DNA from: SB11 sp943370295
Lineage (GTDB): Bacteria > Bacteroidota > Bacteroidia > UBA8524
Length of the DNA stretch: 64,000 bases
NCBI GenBank assembly: GCA_943370295.1
Contig: CALRQL020000019.1
Coordinates: forward strand, 5,680 to 69,679
Reading direction: 5' to 3'
Part shown: positions 25,220 through 33,700 of the stretch, piece after piece
Layout of the letters: every line of letters begins with the position of its first letter
How positions within the stretch are numbered: position 1 is the stretch's first letter
Made by a program: the position numbers and the translations under genes
Notes under the pieces: model-generated
What the model was told of the DNA's origin: nothing
What the model saw: only the letters and a program-made list of their open reading frames with translations
The model's database searches: none

Positions 25220-27034
25220 TTAAAAGTTTATGTTCCTAATTCGGCCAATGTTAATAGTGCTTGAGCAGCGGCATTTATACTTCATAACCACAGTGTATGG
25301 AAATCCATCTGTTACGGCGTTGCCAAAATAGTGCTGCCATTCGTAAAAAACACCAGTGGCAGAAAAGTCAATACCCCTCACTAATTCAGTATCATAAACA
25401 GCTATTGGATTTCCTTGTTCATATAATTCTATGTAAACTGTTTCAACATCAATTCCTAAATTAAACCCTAAAGAAAGTTTGTTTGAGTCGTTTAAATCAG
25501 TCGGTCCCCAAAAACCATTATAGAAATAGCAATTGTTATCCGGAACACGTTTGTAAAAAACATGAAACTCGTTACTATCAATCGGACAACCCGGATTTTG
25601 TGAAAAGAGTTTAAAGGTAAGGTTTCCCGTACCCCCTAAATTGGGAGGAATACACACGGTTGTAACTGAACTTGAGGGGTCAGTAATGTATGAATACGCA
25701 GATGGGGGACTAACTGCCCAAGTAAATGCAGTGTTTGGGGGTAAGTCCATACCAATTTTAAAGCAGTCCTGAACCGCAGATGACCCACAAATGGTGTTTA
25801 TCCTATTTACCCCTGCTACATCTTTTGGCGGTAAACAACCGCACCTGCCAACTTTTATTCGTTTTATTACCGAATTTCCGCTTAAATTATCAGTTACCGT
25901 TATTTCATACTCGGTTTCAGTTGAAGGTGCAACGGTAATGGTAATGCCTTTCGGGGTTGTTATCACAGCAGTAACAGGTTGCCCTGTGGTAAGGTTCCAA
26001 ACATTATAAGTCATATTTCCTTTGCTAAAACATATATCGGCAAATATCTTGACGAAACAGTTTGTTTGCCCCACTTGCAAAGGTTGCACTTCCTGCCTAA
26101 GATTTACTTGCATTTCAGTAGATAAACAATCGTGTAAACGTGCATGAAAATTACCTCCTGAAGAAAACCCATCCTTCAAGACTATTTCACCTTGAAGTAC
26201 TCCGTTTGCATCAGCTTCGCCTGCTTGCCAAACAGTTTCATAGGGCATTGTAAAATAAACAGGGCCGTTAAACTGGTTTGGGAATACATAACTCCCAGCT
26301 TCAATCAATTCAAATCGATAGGTTGAAGGAGGGTCAATAGTATCTTGGTATCGAGCTTGTTTTAGACAGCAATTTTCAACTACAACAACGTCGTCAAGTA
26401 GAAACTCATAGGAATTATTTTGGTCGGGGTCAGGAGATTGTGTACAATGGAAATAGATTTGTGAAAAATTTCGAGGAGGGTTGATAGATACTTCAAACCT
26501 TTGCCAGCCAGAACCAGTTACAACTTCATCATTGTACAAAACTAATGAATCAGTTGGTGATTGTGGATAATCAACATTTCCTCTGCAATTATTTACTGTA
26601 CAAACGTTTGTAATTAAGCCATTTGTCAGTTTCAGATTAATTCTACTTCCTTGTCTTGCCCAAAAACTTATGGTGTAATATTTATCTGAACTGAAACTTA
26701 GGTTCATAAATATACCTTCTACACGTTCATCAGGAGGACCTGACATCAGAACATACATATTACCACTATGGGCGGCAGGTTGGGCACTCGGAGAACAGGC
26801 ATTTACTCCAAACAAATTTGGGCTTGAATGAGCGTTTCTCCATCTTTGAGTTAAATTACCGGGGCCAAACTCACTTGGGTTAGCCACTCCACCACAATCA
26901 TTATTAATGCCTCGAAATGGACTAAACTCAAAACCTGATTCTGCCGAAGTGAGTAGGTTGTTCTGACTATACACTGTTATTGCTTGAAAGAACAGCAACA
27001 GACATGAAAGGAAAAAGTAAAATATTTTTTGCAT
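25220..27034 (-). CDS. Large secreted protein with jelly-roll-like module
   Basis: The frame opens at a TTG at 27040, but the ATG at 27034 gives a good signal peptide (MQKIFYFFLSCLLLFFQAITVYSQ), leaving about 604 residues. Residues about 25-215 resemble a secreted carbohydrate-binding fold (SGNMYVLMSG, YYTISFWAR, FLLDDVVVVENC), as seen in proteins that bind polysaccharide. The rest has beta-rich PKD-like segments and several Cys pairs. No T9SS tail is visible at the C-terminus (RCSSTINIGRIRNINF). It shares the operon with the sorting-domain gene downstream and two predicted outer-membrane barrels upstream, pointing to a surface complex. Confidence 0.65.
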   Translation of the reverse strand: MQKIFYFFLSCLLLFFQAITVYSQNNLLTSAESGFEFSPFRGINNDCGGVANPSEFGPGNLTQRWRNAHSSPNLFGVNACSPSAQPAAHSGNMYVLMSGPPDERVEGIFMNLSFSSDKYYTISFWARQGSRINLKLTNGLITNVCTVNNCRGNVDYPQSPTDSLVLYNDEVVTGSGWQRFEVSINPPRNFSQIYFHCTQSPDPDQNNSYEFLLDDVVVVENCCLKQARYQDTIDPPSTYRFELIEAGSYVFPNQFNGPVYFTMPYETVWQAGEADANGVLQGEIVLKDGFSSGGNFHARLHDCLSTEMQVNLRQEVQPLQVGQTNCFVKIFADICFSKGNMTYNVWNLTTGQPVTAVITTPKGITITVAPSTETEYEITVTDNLSGNSVIKRIKVGRCGCLPPKDVAGVNRINTICGSSAVQDCFKIGMDLPPNTAFTWAVSPPSAYSYITDPSSSVTTVCIPPNLGGTGNLTFKLFSQNPGCPIDSNEFHVFYKRVPDNNCYFYNGFWGPTDLNDSNKLSLGFNLGIDVETVYIELYEQGNPIAVYDTELVRGIDFSATGVFYEWQHYFGNAVTDGFPYTVVMKYKCRCSSTINIGRIRNINF

Positions 27035-27071
27035 AAACAATTAACAGTTAATAATTACATATTTAAATTAA

Positions 27072-27920
27072 TTATAAATCATAAATTAGCCCTAAAGAAA
27101 TCCCTAATGAACTCAGCGGGTTTGTTTGCGGTGACAACTTACCTGTGCCTTCGGGATTATCATAAATGGTTTTGCTCTTCGGGTAATAAAAGTCAATTTT
27201 TCTTTTTTCTGGAGGCACTTCATCCATAATATTCATTCCATCGGCTGTATAACTTGTTAGTTCCCTTGATAGCATCCGAGCGCCAGCGAGCTGCATAAAT
27301 GCTTCGCTATTAAGTTTCCAACGCTTTGTAAGGGAATAAGTTAATCCTAATGAACTTGAAAAGCCAATGGTGTAATTGGCATTATATTCATAGTTTGATA
27401 TTAGTTCAAACTCAGGTCTGCTATAATATCCATGATTATGTATAATTTCTTTCTCACGGGTAAAATTCTGCCCAACCATTATTCCAATCTTACCATAGAC
27501 ATCAAGTTTAGGTTTAATAGGGTATTTAATCCCATATGAAAAATTTAAGAATATATTATTTGCAGTTATTTTACGGCGAGAAACGTAGTAAGGAGGGGCA
27601 CCTACTATAAGATTATGAACTTGCCAAATAGTATTCACTGAATTACTTCCCCAATACCTCAGTTCAACTTCAAAAAATGAAAGACTATCTATTTTACGTC
27701 CTGCAAAAACATTTCCATATATACCTTTCCCAAAGGATGTCTCATAATCTTTTATATAAGAGTCATCACTGCCAACACCAAACGCTCCCAAACCTGATTG
27801 TGCAACCACATCCTCTTGTATTGGGAAACCAAATCCGCCTCTTGCTCCTACATACCATTTTTGGGCAGTAACACTACTGGCGGTTAATATCAAAGTAATA
27901 CTTGCGATAAGTGTTTTCAT
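27072..27920 (-). CDS. Predicted outer-membrane beta-barrel protein
   Basis: The 282 residues start with signal peptide MKTLIASITLILTASSVTAQ. The mature protein alternates polar and hydrophobic residues in amphipathic strands, beginning KWYVGARGGFGFPI and ending SLGISLGLIYDL, as expected for a small porin-like barrel of the PorT/OmpA-barrel kind. No peptidoglycan-binding domain follows. Its start codon overlaps the stop of the gene upstream by 4 bases, indicating translational coupling with another barrel protein. Confidence 0.65.
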   Translation of the reverse strand: MKTLIASITLILTASSVTAQKWYVGARGGFGFPIQEDVVAQSGLGAFGVGSDDSYIKDYETSFGKGIYGNVFAGRKIDSLSFFEVELRYWGSNSVNTIWQVHNLIVGAPPYYVSRRKITANNIFLNFSYGIKYPIKPKLDVYGKIGIMVGQNFTREKEIIHNHGYYSRPEFELISNYEYNANYTIGFSSSLGLTYSLTKRWKLNSEAFMQLAGARMLSRELTSYTADGMNIMDEVPPEKRKIDFYYPKSKTIYDNPEGTGKLSPQTNPLSSLGISLGLIYDL

Positions 27921-28684
27921 TTTACTTCAATCATTTTAGATAAACTATACCTAAATCCAAATCCAAACCCAATGTTGCTAAATGGTAGTTTCACCGTGTT
28001 TCCGTTCACATCTTTTTCTTCTTTGGTATTAAGTTCTAACATCCCTTGACGGACAGGATTATTGGTTGAATAGCTGTAATAAAACAATTTATCGGGGTTG
28101 AGGGTTAAACCGATAAAATTGGTTTCAAAGAAAAATTGCCAATGATTGTTCATTACTGTGTAAAACCCCAATCCTCCATTAATACCCACTGCCAGTTTCC
28201 GTGGATAATAGGATTGAGAAAATGAAACATTGTCAGGATTGGCATTTGCACTTCGCGTATTTAGAACCTCAGCAAAAGTTAGTGGAATACCCAAATGAAT
28301 ATAAGGAATAAATGGCCCCCTTACACTTTTGCGTAGGCGCATATAGGGATTAACGCTCAATGTATTTGCCCTTAAAGTCAGAGTATAATAAGTACTTGGA
28401 AGGTCATAAATAATCTCTGTTTTGTGCTGATGATAGGTGAATATGCTGCCAAACTCTATTCTTTTGTTTGTACTAAAACCAACAGCAAGCGAAGCATAGA
28501 AACCTTTTCCATAACCTACTAAAGGGGAAATACTTTCCAAATCTTGGTTTTGTGGCGTTGAGTTTGAAACCCCGATTCTATACCCCGACGAAAGCGAAAA
28601 ATTGAAGCCTTTTTGACCTAATGTAGGGATTGAGAAAAATAACAGAATAAATACGGAACTAAATTTAGCAATACAAGATTTCAT
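27917..28684 (-). CDS. Predicted outer-membrane beta-barrel protein
   Basis: The frame is open to 28756, but the ATG at 28684 begins a signal peptide (MKSCIAKFSSVFILLFFSIP then TLGQ), so that start is preferred; it gives 255 residues. The remainder is strand-rich and aromatic (GFNFSLSSGYRIGVS, PFSNIGFGFGFRYSLSKM) and ends in a strand, typical of outer-membrane barrels. It overlaps the next gene by 4 bases and belongs to the same operon. The substrate or partner is unknown. Confidence 0.62.
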   Translation of the reverse strand: MKSCIAKFSSVFILLFFSIPTLGQKGFNFSLSSGYRIGVSNSTPQNQDLESISPLVGYGKGFYASLAVGFSTNKRIEFGSIFTYHQHKTEIIYDLPSTYYTLTLRANTLSVNPYMRLRKSVRGPFIPYIHLGIPLTFAEVLNTRSANANPDNVSFSQSYYPRKLAVGINGGLGFYTVMNNHWQFFFETNFIGLTLNPDKLFYYSYSTNNPVRQGMLELNTKEEKDVNGNTVKLPFSNIGFGFGFRYSLSKMIEVK

Positions 28685-28748
28685 ACCTACTAAGGTACGT
28701 AAACTTGCAAAAACCCGCAATTTGTTTAGCCTTTTAGCCGTGTTGGAA

Positions 28749-29657
28749 TTAGTCATTTTCCTTTTTCATTAAAACATCCAATAACTGCAACCACGTTTGT
28801 TTTACTTTTTCGGTATCATTAGCTGTATTGCCTGCTGTTTGCGTGGCAGCTTGGGCAACGGTAAATAAGCTATCAATAGTTGCATATCGTGTAAGTCGGT
28901 TCGATAACTTGGTATTTGCTTGTTCTAACGAGTCGAGTCTGTGGTTCATTATAAACTGGTAGCGCAGCATCATTTCCATTACCTCCATTTGGCGGGTTTG
29001 CATTTCGCCTAATAGTAAACCGTTTTCTTCAATGGCCTTGCCCGAACCTATTTGCGGGATATACCCTAAATCGGTCACTTGCTTTTCATATTCGGTTATA
29101 GTGGGCAGCTTGTATTCAGGGGTAAATACATAATCAGGCCAACCGAGTGTAGCATTTATCTTAACATCAGAACGGGCATAAATCTGACCGTTTACTGCAA
29201 GCAATGCACCAAAAGTATTATCTGTACCAATACCCACACCCCCATTTTTAAGGATTGACAGGCCAGTTTTCCAAGTTATAGAGTCGTAACAATTGGCACG
29301 TCCGCTTTGTATTCTTAGCACACCTGCGGTAATGTCTTGAAATATACGCGAACTCCACGAAGGAACGGGGGCATTGGCGTTGTAGGCACCTGTGGGCATA
29401 TTGTAAGCCCTGTGGCGACCAAACGTTGTACTATCGCTGTAACAATTCCAGCAAATTGCCCCGTCATTAGTGCCGTAGCCGCCGATAATAACTTTGTTGT
29501 TGGTGCCAAATCCAGTTTGTTGGGTGTAAGTGATTCCATTTACCGCACAAGGTAATTGAGCCGATGCCGGTGATGCAAAACACAGAAATGCCGTGGCAAA
29601 GAAGATGGTAACAGCTAAATGAAGCTGTGCAGTCGAAAGATGATAGATTTTTGTCAT
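28749..29657 (-). CDS. Exported protein with tail-fibre/endosialidase-chaperone-like region
   Basis: The 302 residues start with a long signal peptide ending FASPASAQ. The middle has GGVGIGTDNTFGALLAVNGQ and then WPDYVFTPEYKLPTITEYE with LGYIPQI. I recognise this run from many Bacteroidota secreted proteins, where it resembles the S74 intramolecular-chaperone or tail-fibre end (WPDYVF-KLPTLEEVE-HLPEIPS). The C-terminal 90 residues are a predicted coiled coil (LDSLEQANTKLSNRL). It is the first gene of the operon, downstream of a roughly 250-base leader that contains a large hairpin. The function is unknown; surface structure is likely. Confidence 0.65.
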   Translation of the reverse strand: MTKIYHLSTAQLHLAVTIFFATAFLCFASPASAQLPCAVNGITYTQQTGFGTNNKVIIGGYGTNDGAICWNCYSDSTTFGRHRAYNMPTGAYNANAPVPSWSSRIFQDITAGVLRIQSGRANCYDSITWKTGLSILKNGGVGIGTDNTFGALLAVNGQIYARSDVKINATLGWPDYVFTPEYKLPTITEYEKQVTDLGYIPQIGSGKAIEENGLLLGEMQTRQMEVMEMMLRYQFIMNHRLDSLEQANTKLSNRLTRYATIDSLFTVAQAATQTAGNTANDTEKVKQTWLQLLDVLMKKEND

Positions 29658-29718
29658 TAGATGTATGTGTTTAGTTAAGTAATAAACTCAAAGGGGGTGC
29701 CCCCCGCTGTTTCTGCAT

Positions 29719-29831
29719 CTTCAGGTATCGCCAGACACCCTACCAGACAGAATAGCAAAGAGACACCCCCTTTCAGGGGTGTGTCTTCTATTGCTATCCC
29801 CCTCTGGTTAAAAACTGGCGATTTTGAAGAC
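29719..29831 (-). ncRNA. Candidate structured leader RNA or small palindromic element
   Basis: The two halves (29719-29773 and 29774-29831) are imperfect complements. CTTCA-N3-TCGCCAG at the left pairs with CTGGCGA-N3-TGAAG at the right. Inside, CCAGA/TCTGG, ATAGCAA/TTGCTAT and AGACACCCC/GGGGTGTGTCT pair around a short loop. It would lie in the 5' leader of the operon starting at 29657 if the promoter at 29911 is used. It could be a regulatory leader, a small non-autonomous mobile element or a terminator-like attenuator. Confidence 0.45.
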
Positions 29832-29910
29832 GAGGGAATAACAAAGGACACATTATATGTTATCCTTATGTACTAAGCTTCGATGTTTCTATATATTTCA
29901 ATCGTTTACA

Positions 29911-29918
29911 CAAAGGTA
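29911..29918 (-). promoter_or_regulatory. Probable -7 box of the secreted-protein operon
   Basis: Read on the minus strand the sequence is TACCTTTG, matching TAnnTTTG, with TTGG 20 bases upstream as a near-consensus -33 element. Transcription would begin near 29904. The element palindrome at 29951-29966 lies roughly 50 bases upstream of that start. Confidence 0.45.
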
Positions 29919-30356
29919 GTAAACTACCGATTACAACACCAACACTGGTTCAACAACACGTTGTTTTTAGAAACATACCGTTTTTAGTTTGTATAAAGAG
30001 CGTGGGTTTTAGTGCTATTGCACCCCAAACGTAAAACAGGATTACAAACATTAATAATGTTAATTATAAATGATACAGTGAAAACACCTGTTTTTTTTGT
30101 ACAGTGTATTAGACGATACTAAAGAAGGCTGCATCCCTGCTGCCTTCGTGGGAACTTGATTATATATCTTGGGATATATAAGTCATCAAATCAATGTTTT
30201 AAAATAGTTTTAATAATACACACACAGCAAAATTAGAAGGCGCAGGTTAAGTTTTCAAGGGTTAAAACACCTAATATCAATGTAGTTTTAAAGTGCCTGC
30301 CGATTAATCAAAAAACAAAGCGTTGACACTTTCCAACAACGTGTTGTTGGCGCTAT

Positions 30357-30405
30357 ACCGTTCCATCCGTTCCATAGTGTTTCATTGTGGAACGGATGGA
30401 ACGGT
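30357..30405. repeat. Perfect inverted repeat, 18-bp arms
   Basis: ACCGTTCCATCCGTTCCA (30357-30374) and its exact complement (30388-30405) are separated by 13 bases. Each arm contains GTTCCA twice, so the site is also a set of short direct repeats, and another TGGAAC follows at 30405. It lies just beyond the array's terminator. A protein-binding site or hairpin is inferred. Confidence 0.65.
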
Positions 30406-30437
30406 GGAACAAAGTCTTCGGGTAGGTTTGCTATACA

Positions 30438-30466
30438 AACAAAAAACCGCCCATTGGAGCGGTTTT
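30438..30466 (-). terminator. Terminator downstream of the CRISPR array (minus strand)
   Basis: On the minus strand AAAACCGC-TCCAATGG-GCGGTTTT is followed by TTGTTTG. It lies about 200 bases past the last (oldest) repeat and would end the pre-crRNA transcript. Confidence 0.6.
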
Positions 30467-30603
30467 AATCTTTTGATGGCACATCAACAAGTGCAATTTG
30501 ATAGTATATATTGGTGCAATTAGGTTTTTAAATACAAATCAGTTTCAAAAATAACAGTGGATTGTTTATACCAAAAGAGTTAAAACATATATCGCGTTGT
30601 TAA

Positions 30604-30694
30604 GATTATTGCACTGTGTAACACGATTAGAAATTCTATGTGCTCTTTTTCAATCTTGAAGAAAAGTTCATTCCCTGTAGATTACAATTAGGTG
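30604..30694 (-). repeat. Decayed CRISPR repeats at the trailer end
   Basis: 30665-30694 (AGTTCATTCCCTGTAGATTA then CAATTAGGTG) matches the array repeat at 23 of 30 positions, and is separated from the first intact repeat by 36 bases, exactly one spacer. A still weaker remnant may lie at 30604-30633, where CTGTGTAACACGATTAG retains 12 of 17 bases. Such decay marks the end farthest from the leader. Confidence 0.7.
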
Positions 30695-30730
30695 AATCAA
30701 TAACATAGCTTATTTAACTATTACACACAA

Positions 30731-33700
30731 ATTTCAATTCCTGTAAGGTACGATTAGGTGCCTGCTTGCGGGTTGGTGTGTTGTTGCGCCTGTGTGATTT
30801 CAATTCCTGTAAGGTACGATTAGGTGACTATCGCGGCAGGCTACGGCACGGGTATTCGTACTATTTCAATTCCTGTAAGGTACGATTAGGTGAATTCCTG
30901 CCTCGTGCTGTCGGCACGTTCGTCGGTTATTTCAATTCCTGTAAGGTACGATTAGGTGTACCACAGGATTTACAATCCAGTTGAACGCACGTTAATTTCA
31001 ATTCCTGTAAGGTACGATTAGGTGAAGTTGACACTGTGCGACAAATAGCCATTGAGATTATTTCAATTCCTGTAAGGTACGATTAGGTGGTTGCTGGCAG
31101 AGCTGGAATATGATATGCCCACCTTATTTCAATTCCTGTAAGGTACGATTAGGTGTACAGGAAAGACTTTACCTATATCGATGCTTACCAAATTTCAATT
31201 CCTGTAAGGTACGATTAGGTGTGGTTTCTTGGTTTAATGGTTTATCTAATTTCAATTCCTGTAAGGTACCATTAGGTGTAAGTGCTGAGCCGCTATTAGG
31301 CTCAATAGATTTTAATTTCAATTCCTGTAAGGTACGATTAGGTGCGCTTTTCACCGTATTTTGTAAGTGCAGTGTCCTTATTTCAATTCCTGTAAGGTAC
31401 GATTAGGTGAGTGGGTAATAATAGGTGGTGAGAGTGGGCCTCGCTTATTTCAATTCCTGTAAGGTACGATTAGGTGTGTACAGCATTCGCAGTAATATGC
31501 TTTGTCTTCCTGATTTCAATTCCTGTAAGGTACGATTAGGTGATTGTTGTCGACTTTTATCGTGTTCAGTGCATTGCAATTTCAATTCCTGTAAGGTACG
31601 ATTAGGTGTTTTTTGCTTGCTATCTACAAAAAGGCTTACTACTGATTTCAATTCCTGTAAGGTACGATTAGGTGTACAGGATACCGAAGGCGCGCAATAA
31701 GTTTTAAACATTTCAATTCCTGTAAGGTACGATTAGGTGCGTAAATAAGTTTCGTGATGCAGTTGAGGCAGTAAGATTTCAATTCCTGTAAGGTACGATT
31801 AGGTGGTCGCACCTTAGCACCAACACCATGCTGCCCACTTTATTTCAATTCCTGTAAGGTACGATTAGGTGTATCGATAACCCACATATAAACTTTGCGC
31901 TTGGTAATTTCAATTCCTGTAAGGTACGATTAGGTGAAATAACCCTATCGATATTAATGATTATTCAATCTTATTTCAATTCCTGTAAGGTACGATTAGG
32001 TGGGCCAAATGGTTGATGGAAAAGTTTACCGGTAAAATAATTTCAATTCCTGTAAGGTACGATTAGGTGTGAATAACACAAAACCGCAAAGGGGGCTTAA
32101 TGCCTATTTCAATTCCTGTAAGGTACGATTAGGTGAAAATTAAGGCACTGTGAACCGTTTATTTTGTGTTTATTTCAATTCCTGTAAGGTACGATTAGGT
32201 GCCTGTTTCCGTTGTTGTATCGTTATTATAAAATCCTAATTTCAATTCCTGTAAGGTACGATTAGGTGATGTTCACAATCAAAACGGCACATACATTGAA
32301 TTAATTTCAATTCCTGTAAGGTACGATTAGGTGGTTTGTTTTTGCAACAGGTAACGCAGTTTTCACTTTATTTCAATTCCTGTAAGGTACGATTAGGTGA
32401 ACAACGACAATAAGCCTAAGAGTAATTTTTGGCTAATTTCAATTCCTGTAAGGTACGATTAGGTGCCAACTGGCTTTGTTCAATTAGACGAAGCTATTGG
32501 ATTTCAATTCCTGTAAGGTACGATTAGGTGTCATTTGATTCGTAAAATCTAACTGGAGATACCCTAATTTCAATTCCTGTAAGGTACGATTAGGTGTGTT
32601 CCAAATTTGTTCAAAAAGTTCTTTTTCACCTGTATTTCAATTCCTGTAAGGTACGATTAGGTGAACTGTGATGGCGGCTTTTGATGGTAAAGCATCTATA
32701 TTTCAATTCCTGTAAGGTACGATTAGGTGGAAATTAACAATTCCGGTTGTGATATAACTTGTAAAATTTCAATTCCTGTAAGGTACGATTAGGTGTGGAT
32801 AGTTTTAACTTCATCCTGATTATTTGTAACATTTCAATTCCTGTAAGGTACGATTAGGTGTCGTTTGGGTATAAACTTACCGTTGACGGTAAAATATTTC
32901 AATTCCTGTAAGGTACGATTAGGTGTCACTGGGCGTCTGTTGCGGGTACAGTAGCCGTGTTATTTCAATTCCTGTAAGGTACGATTAGGTGAAGCCCACG
33001 CCCCCAGCGGGCAACGCCTTTAAATGTATTTCAATTCCTGTAAGGTACGATTAGGTGCTCCCCCTGTTTCCTTTGCTTTACAACTACTTTTTGATTTCAA
33101 TTCCTGTAAGGTACGATTAGGTGCGCGTTCACCGTGCAAATCACCGTCGTCGATGTCTTATTTCAATTCCTGTAAGGTACGATTAGGTGTTACACGCTCA
33201 ACTATATAATCATAAAGGTACACAATTTCAATTCCTGTAAGGTACGATTAGGTGCCTACTGCATCACTGCTCATAATTGCGTTTTTTGTATTTCAATTCC
33301 TGTAAGGTACGATTAGGTGAGTAAAGCGGGTTATTAAGGTCTTCAAAGAAGTCAAATTTCAATTCCTGTAAGGTACGATTAGGTGCTTAATTAAAGGGCG
33401 TTGTGCTACTTATAGGGTATATTTCAATTCCTGTAAGGTACGATTAGGTGGTTTAGGTGCAAAGGTGTGTTTGAAGTTGCACAGGAATTTCAATTCCTGT
33501 AAGGTACGATTAGGTGGGAACAAAAATCGGAGTGCTTAACTCAACCATGTGTATTTCAATTCCTGTAAGGTACGATTAGGTGAAGAGACTGGGGATTTTG
33601 CGCACACGCAAACTTGTTATTTCAATTCCTGTAAGGTACGATTAGGTGAAGATAAGGCCGAGGGGCTAGTAATACCTACTGAATATTTCAATTCCTGTAA

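Larger units (their letters stand above)
29658..30664. other. Gene-free kilobase between the secreted operon and the CRISPR array
   Basis: No coding region is supported here. The stretch holds a large imperfect hairpin (29719-29831), a likely minus-strand promoter (29911-29918), two copies of the element palindrome (29951-29966 and 30334-30349), an AT-rich inverted repeat near 30157-30191 (TTATATATC and GATATATAA), an 18-bp-arm inverted repeat (30357-30405), a minus-strand terminator (30438-30466) and the worn-out end of the CRISPR array. Confidence 0.7.
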
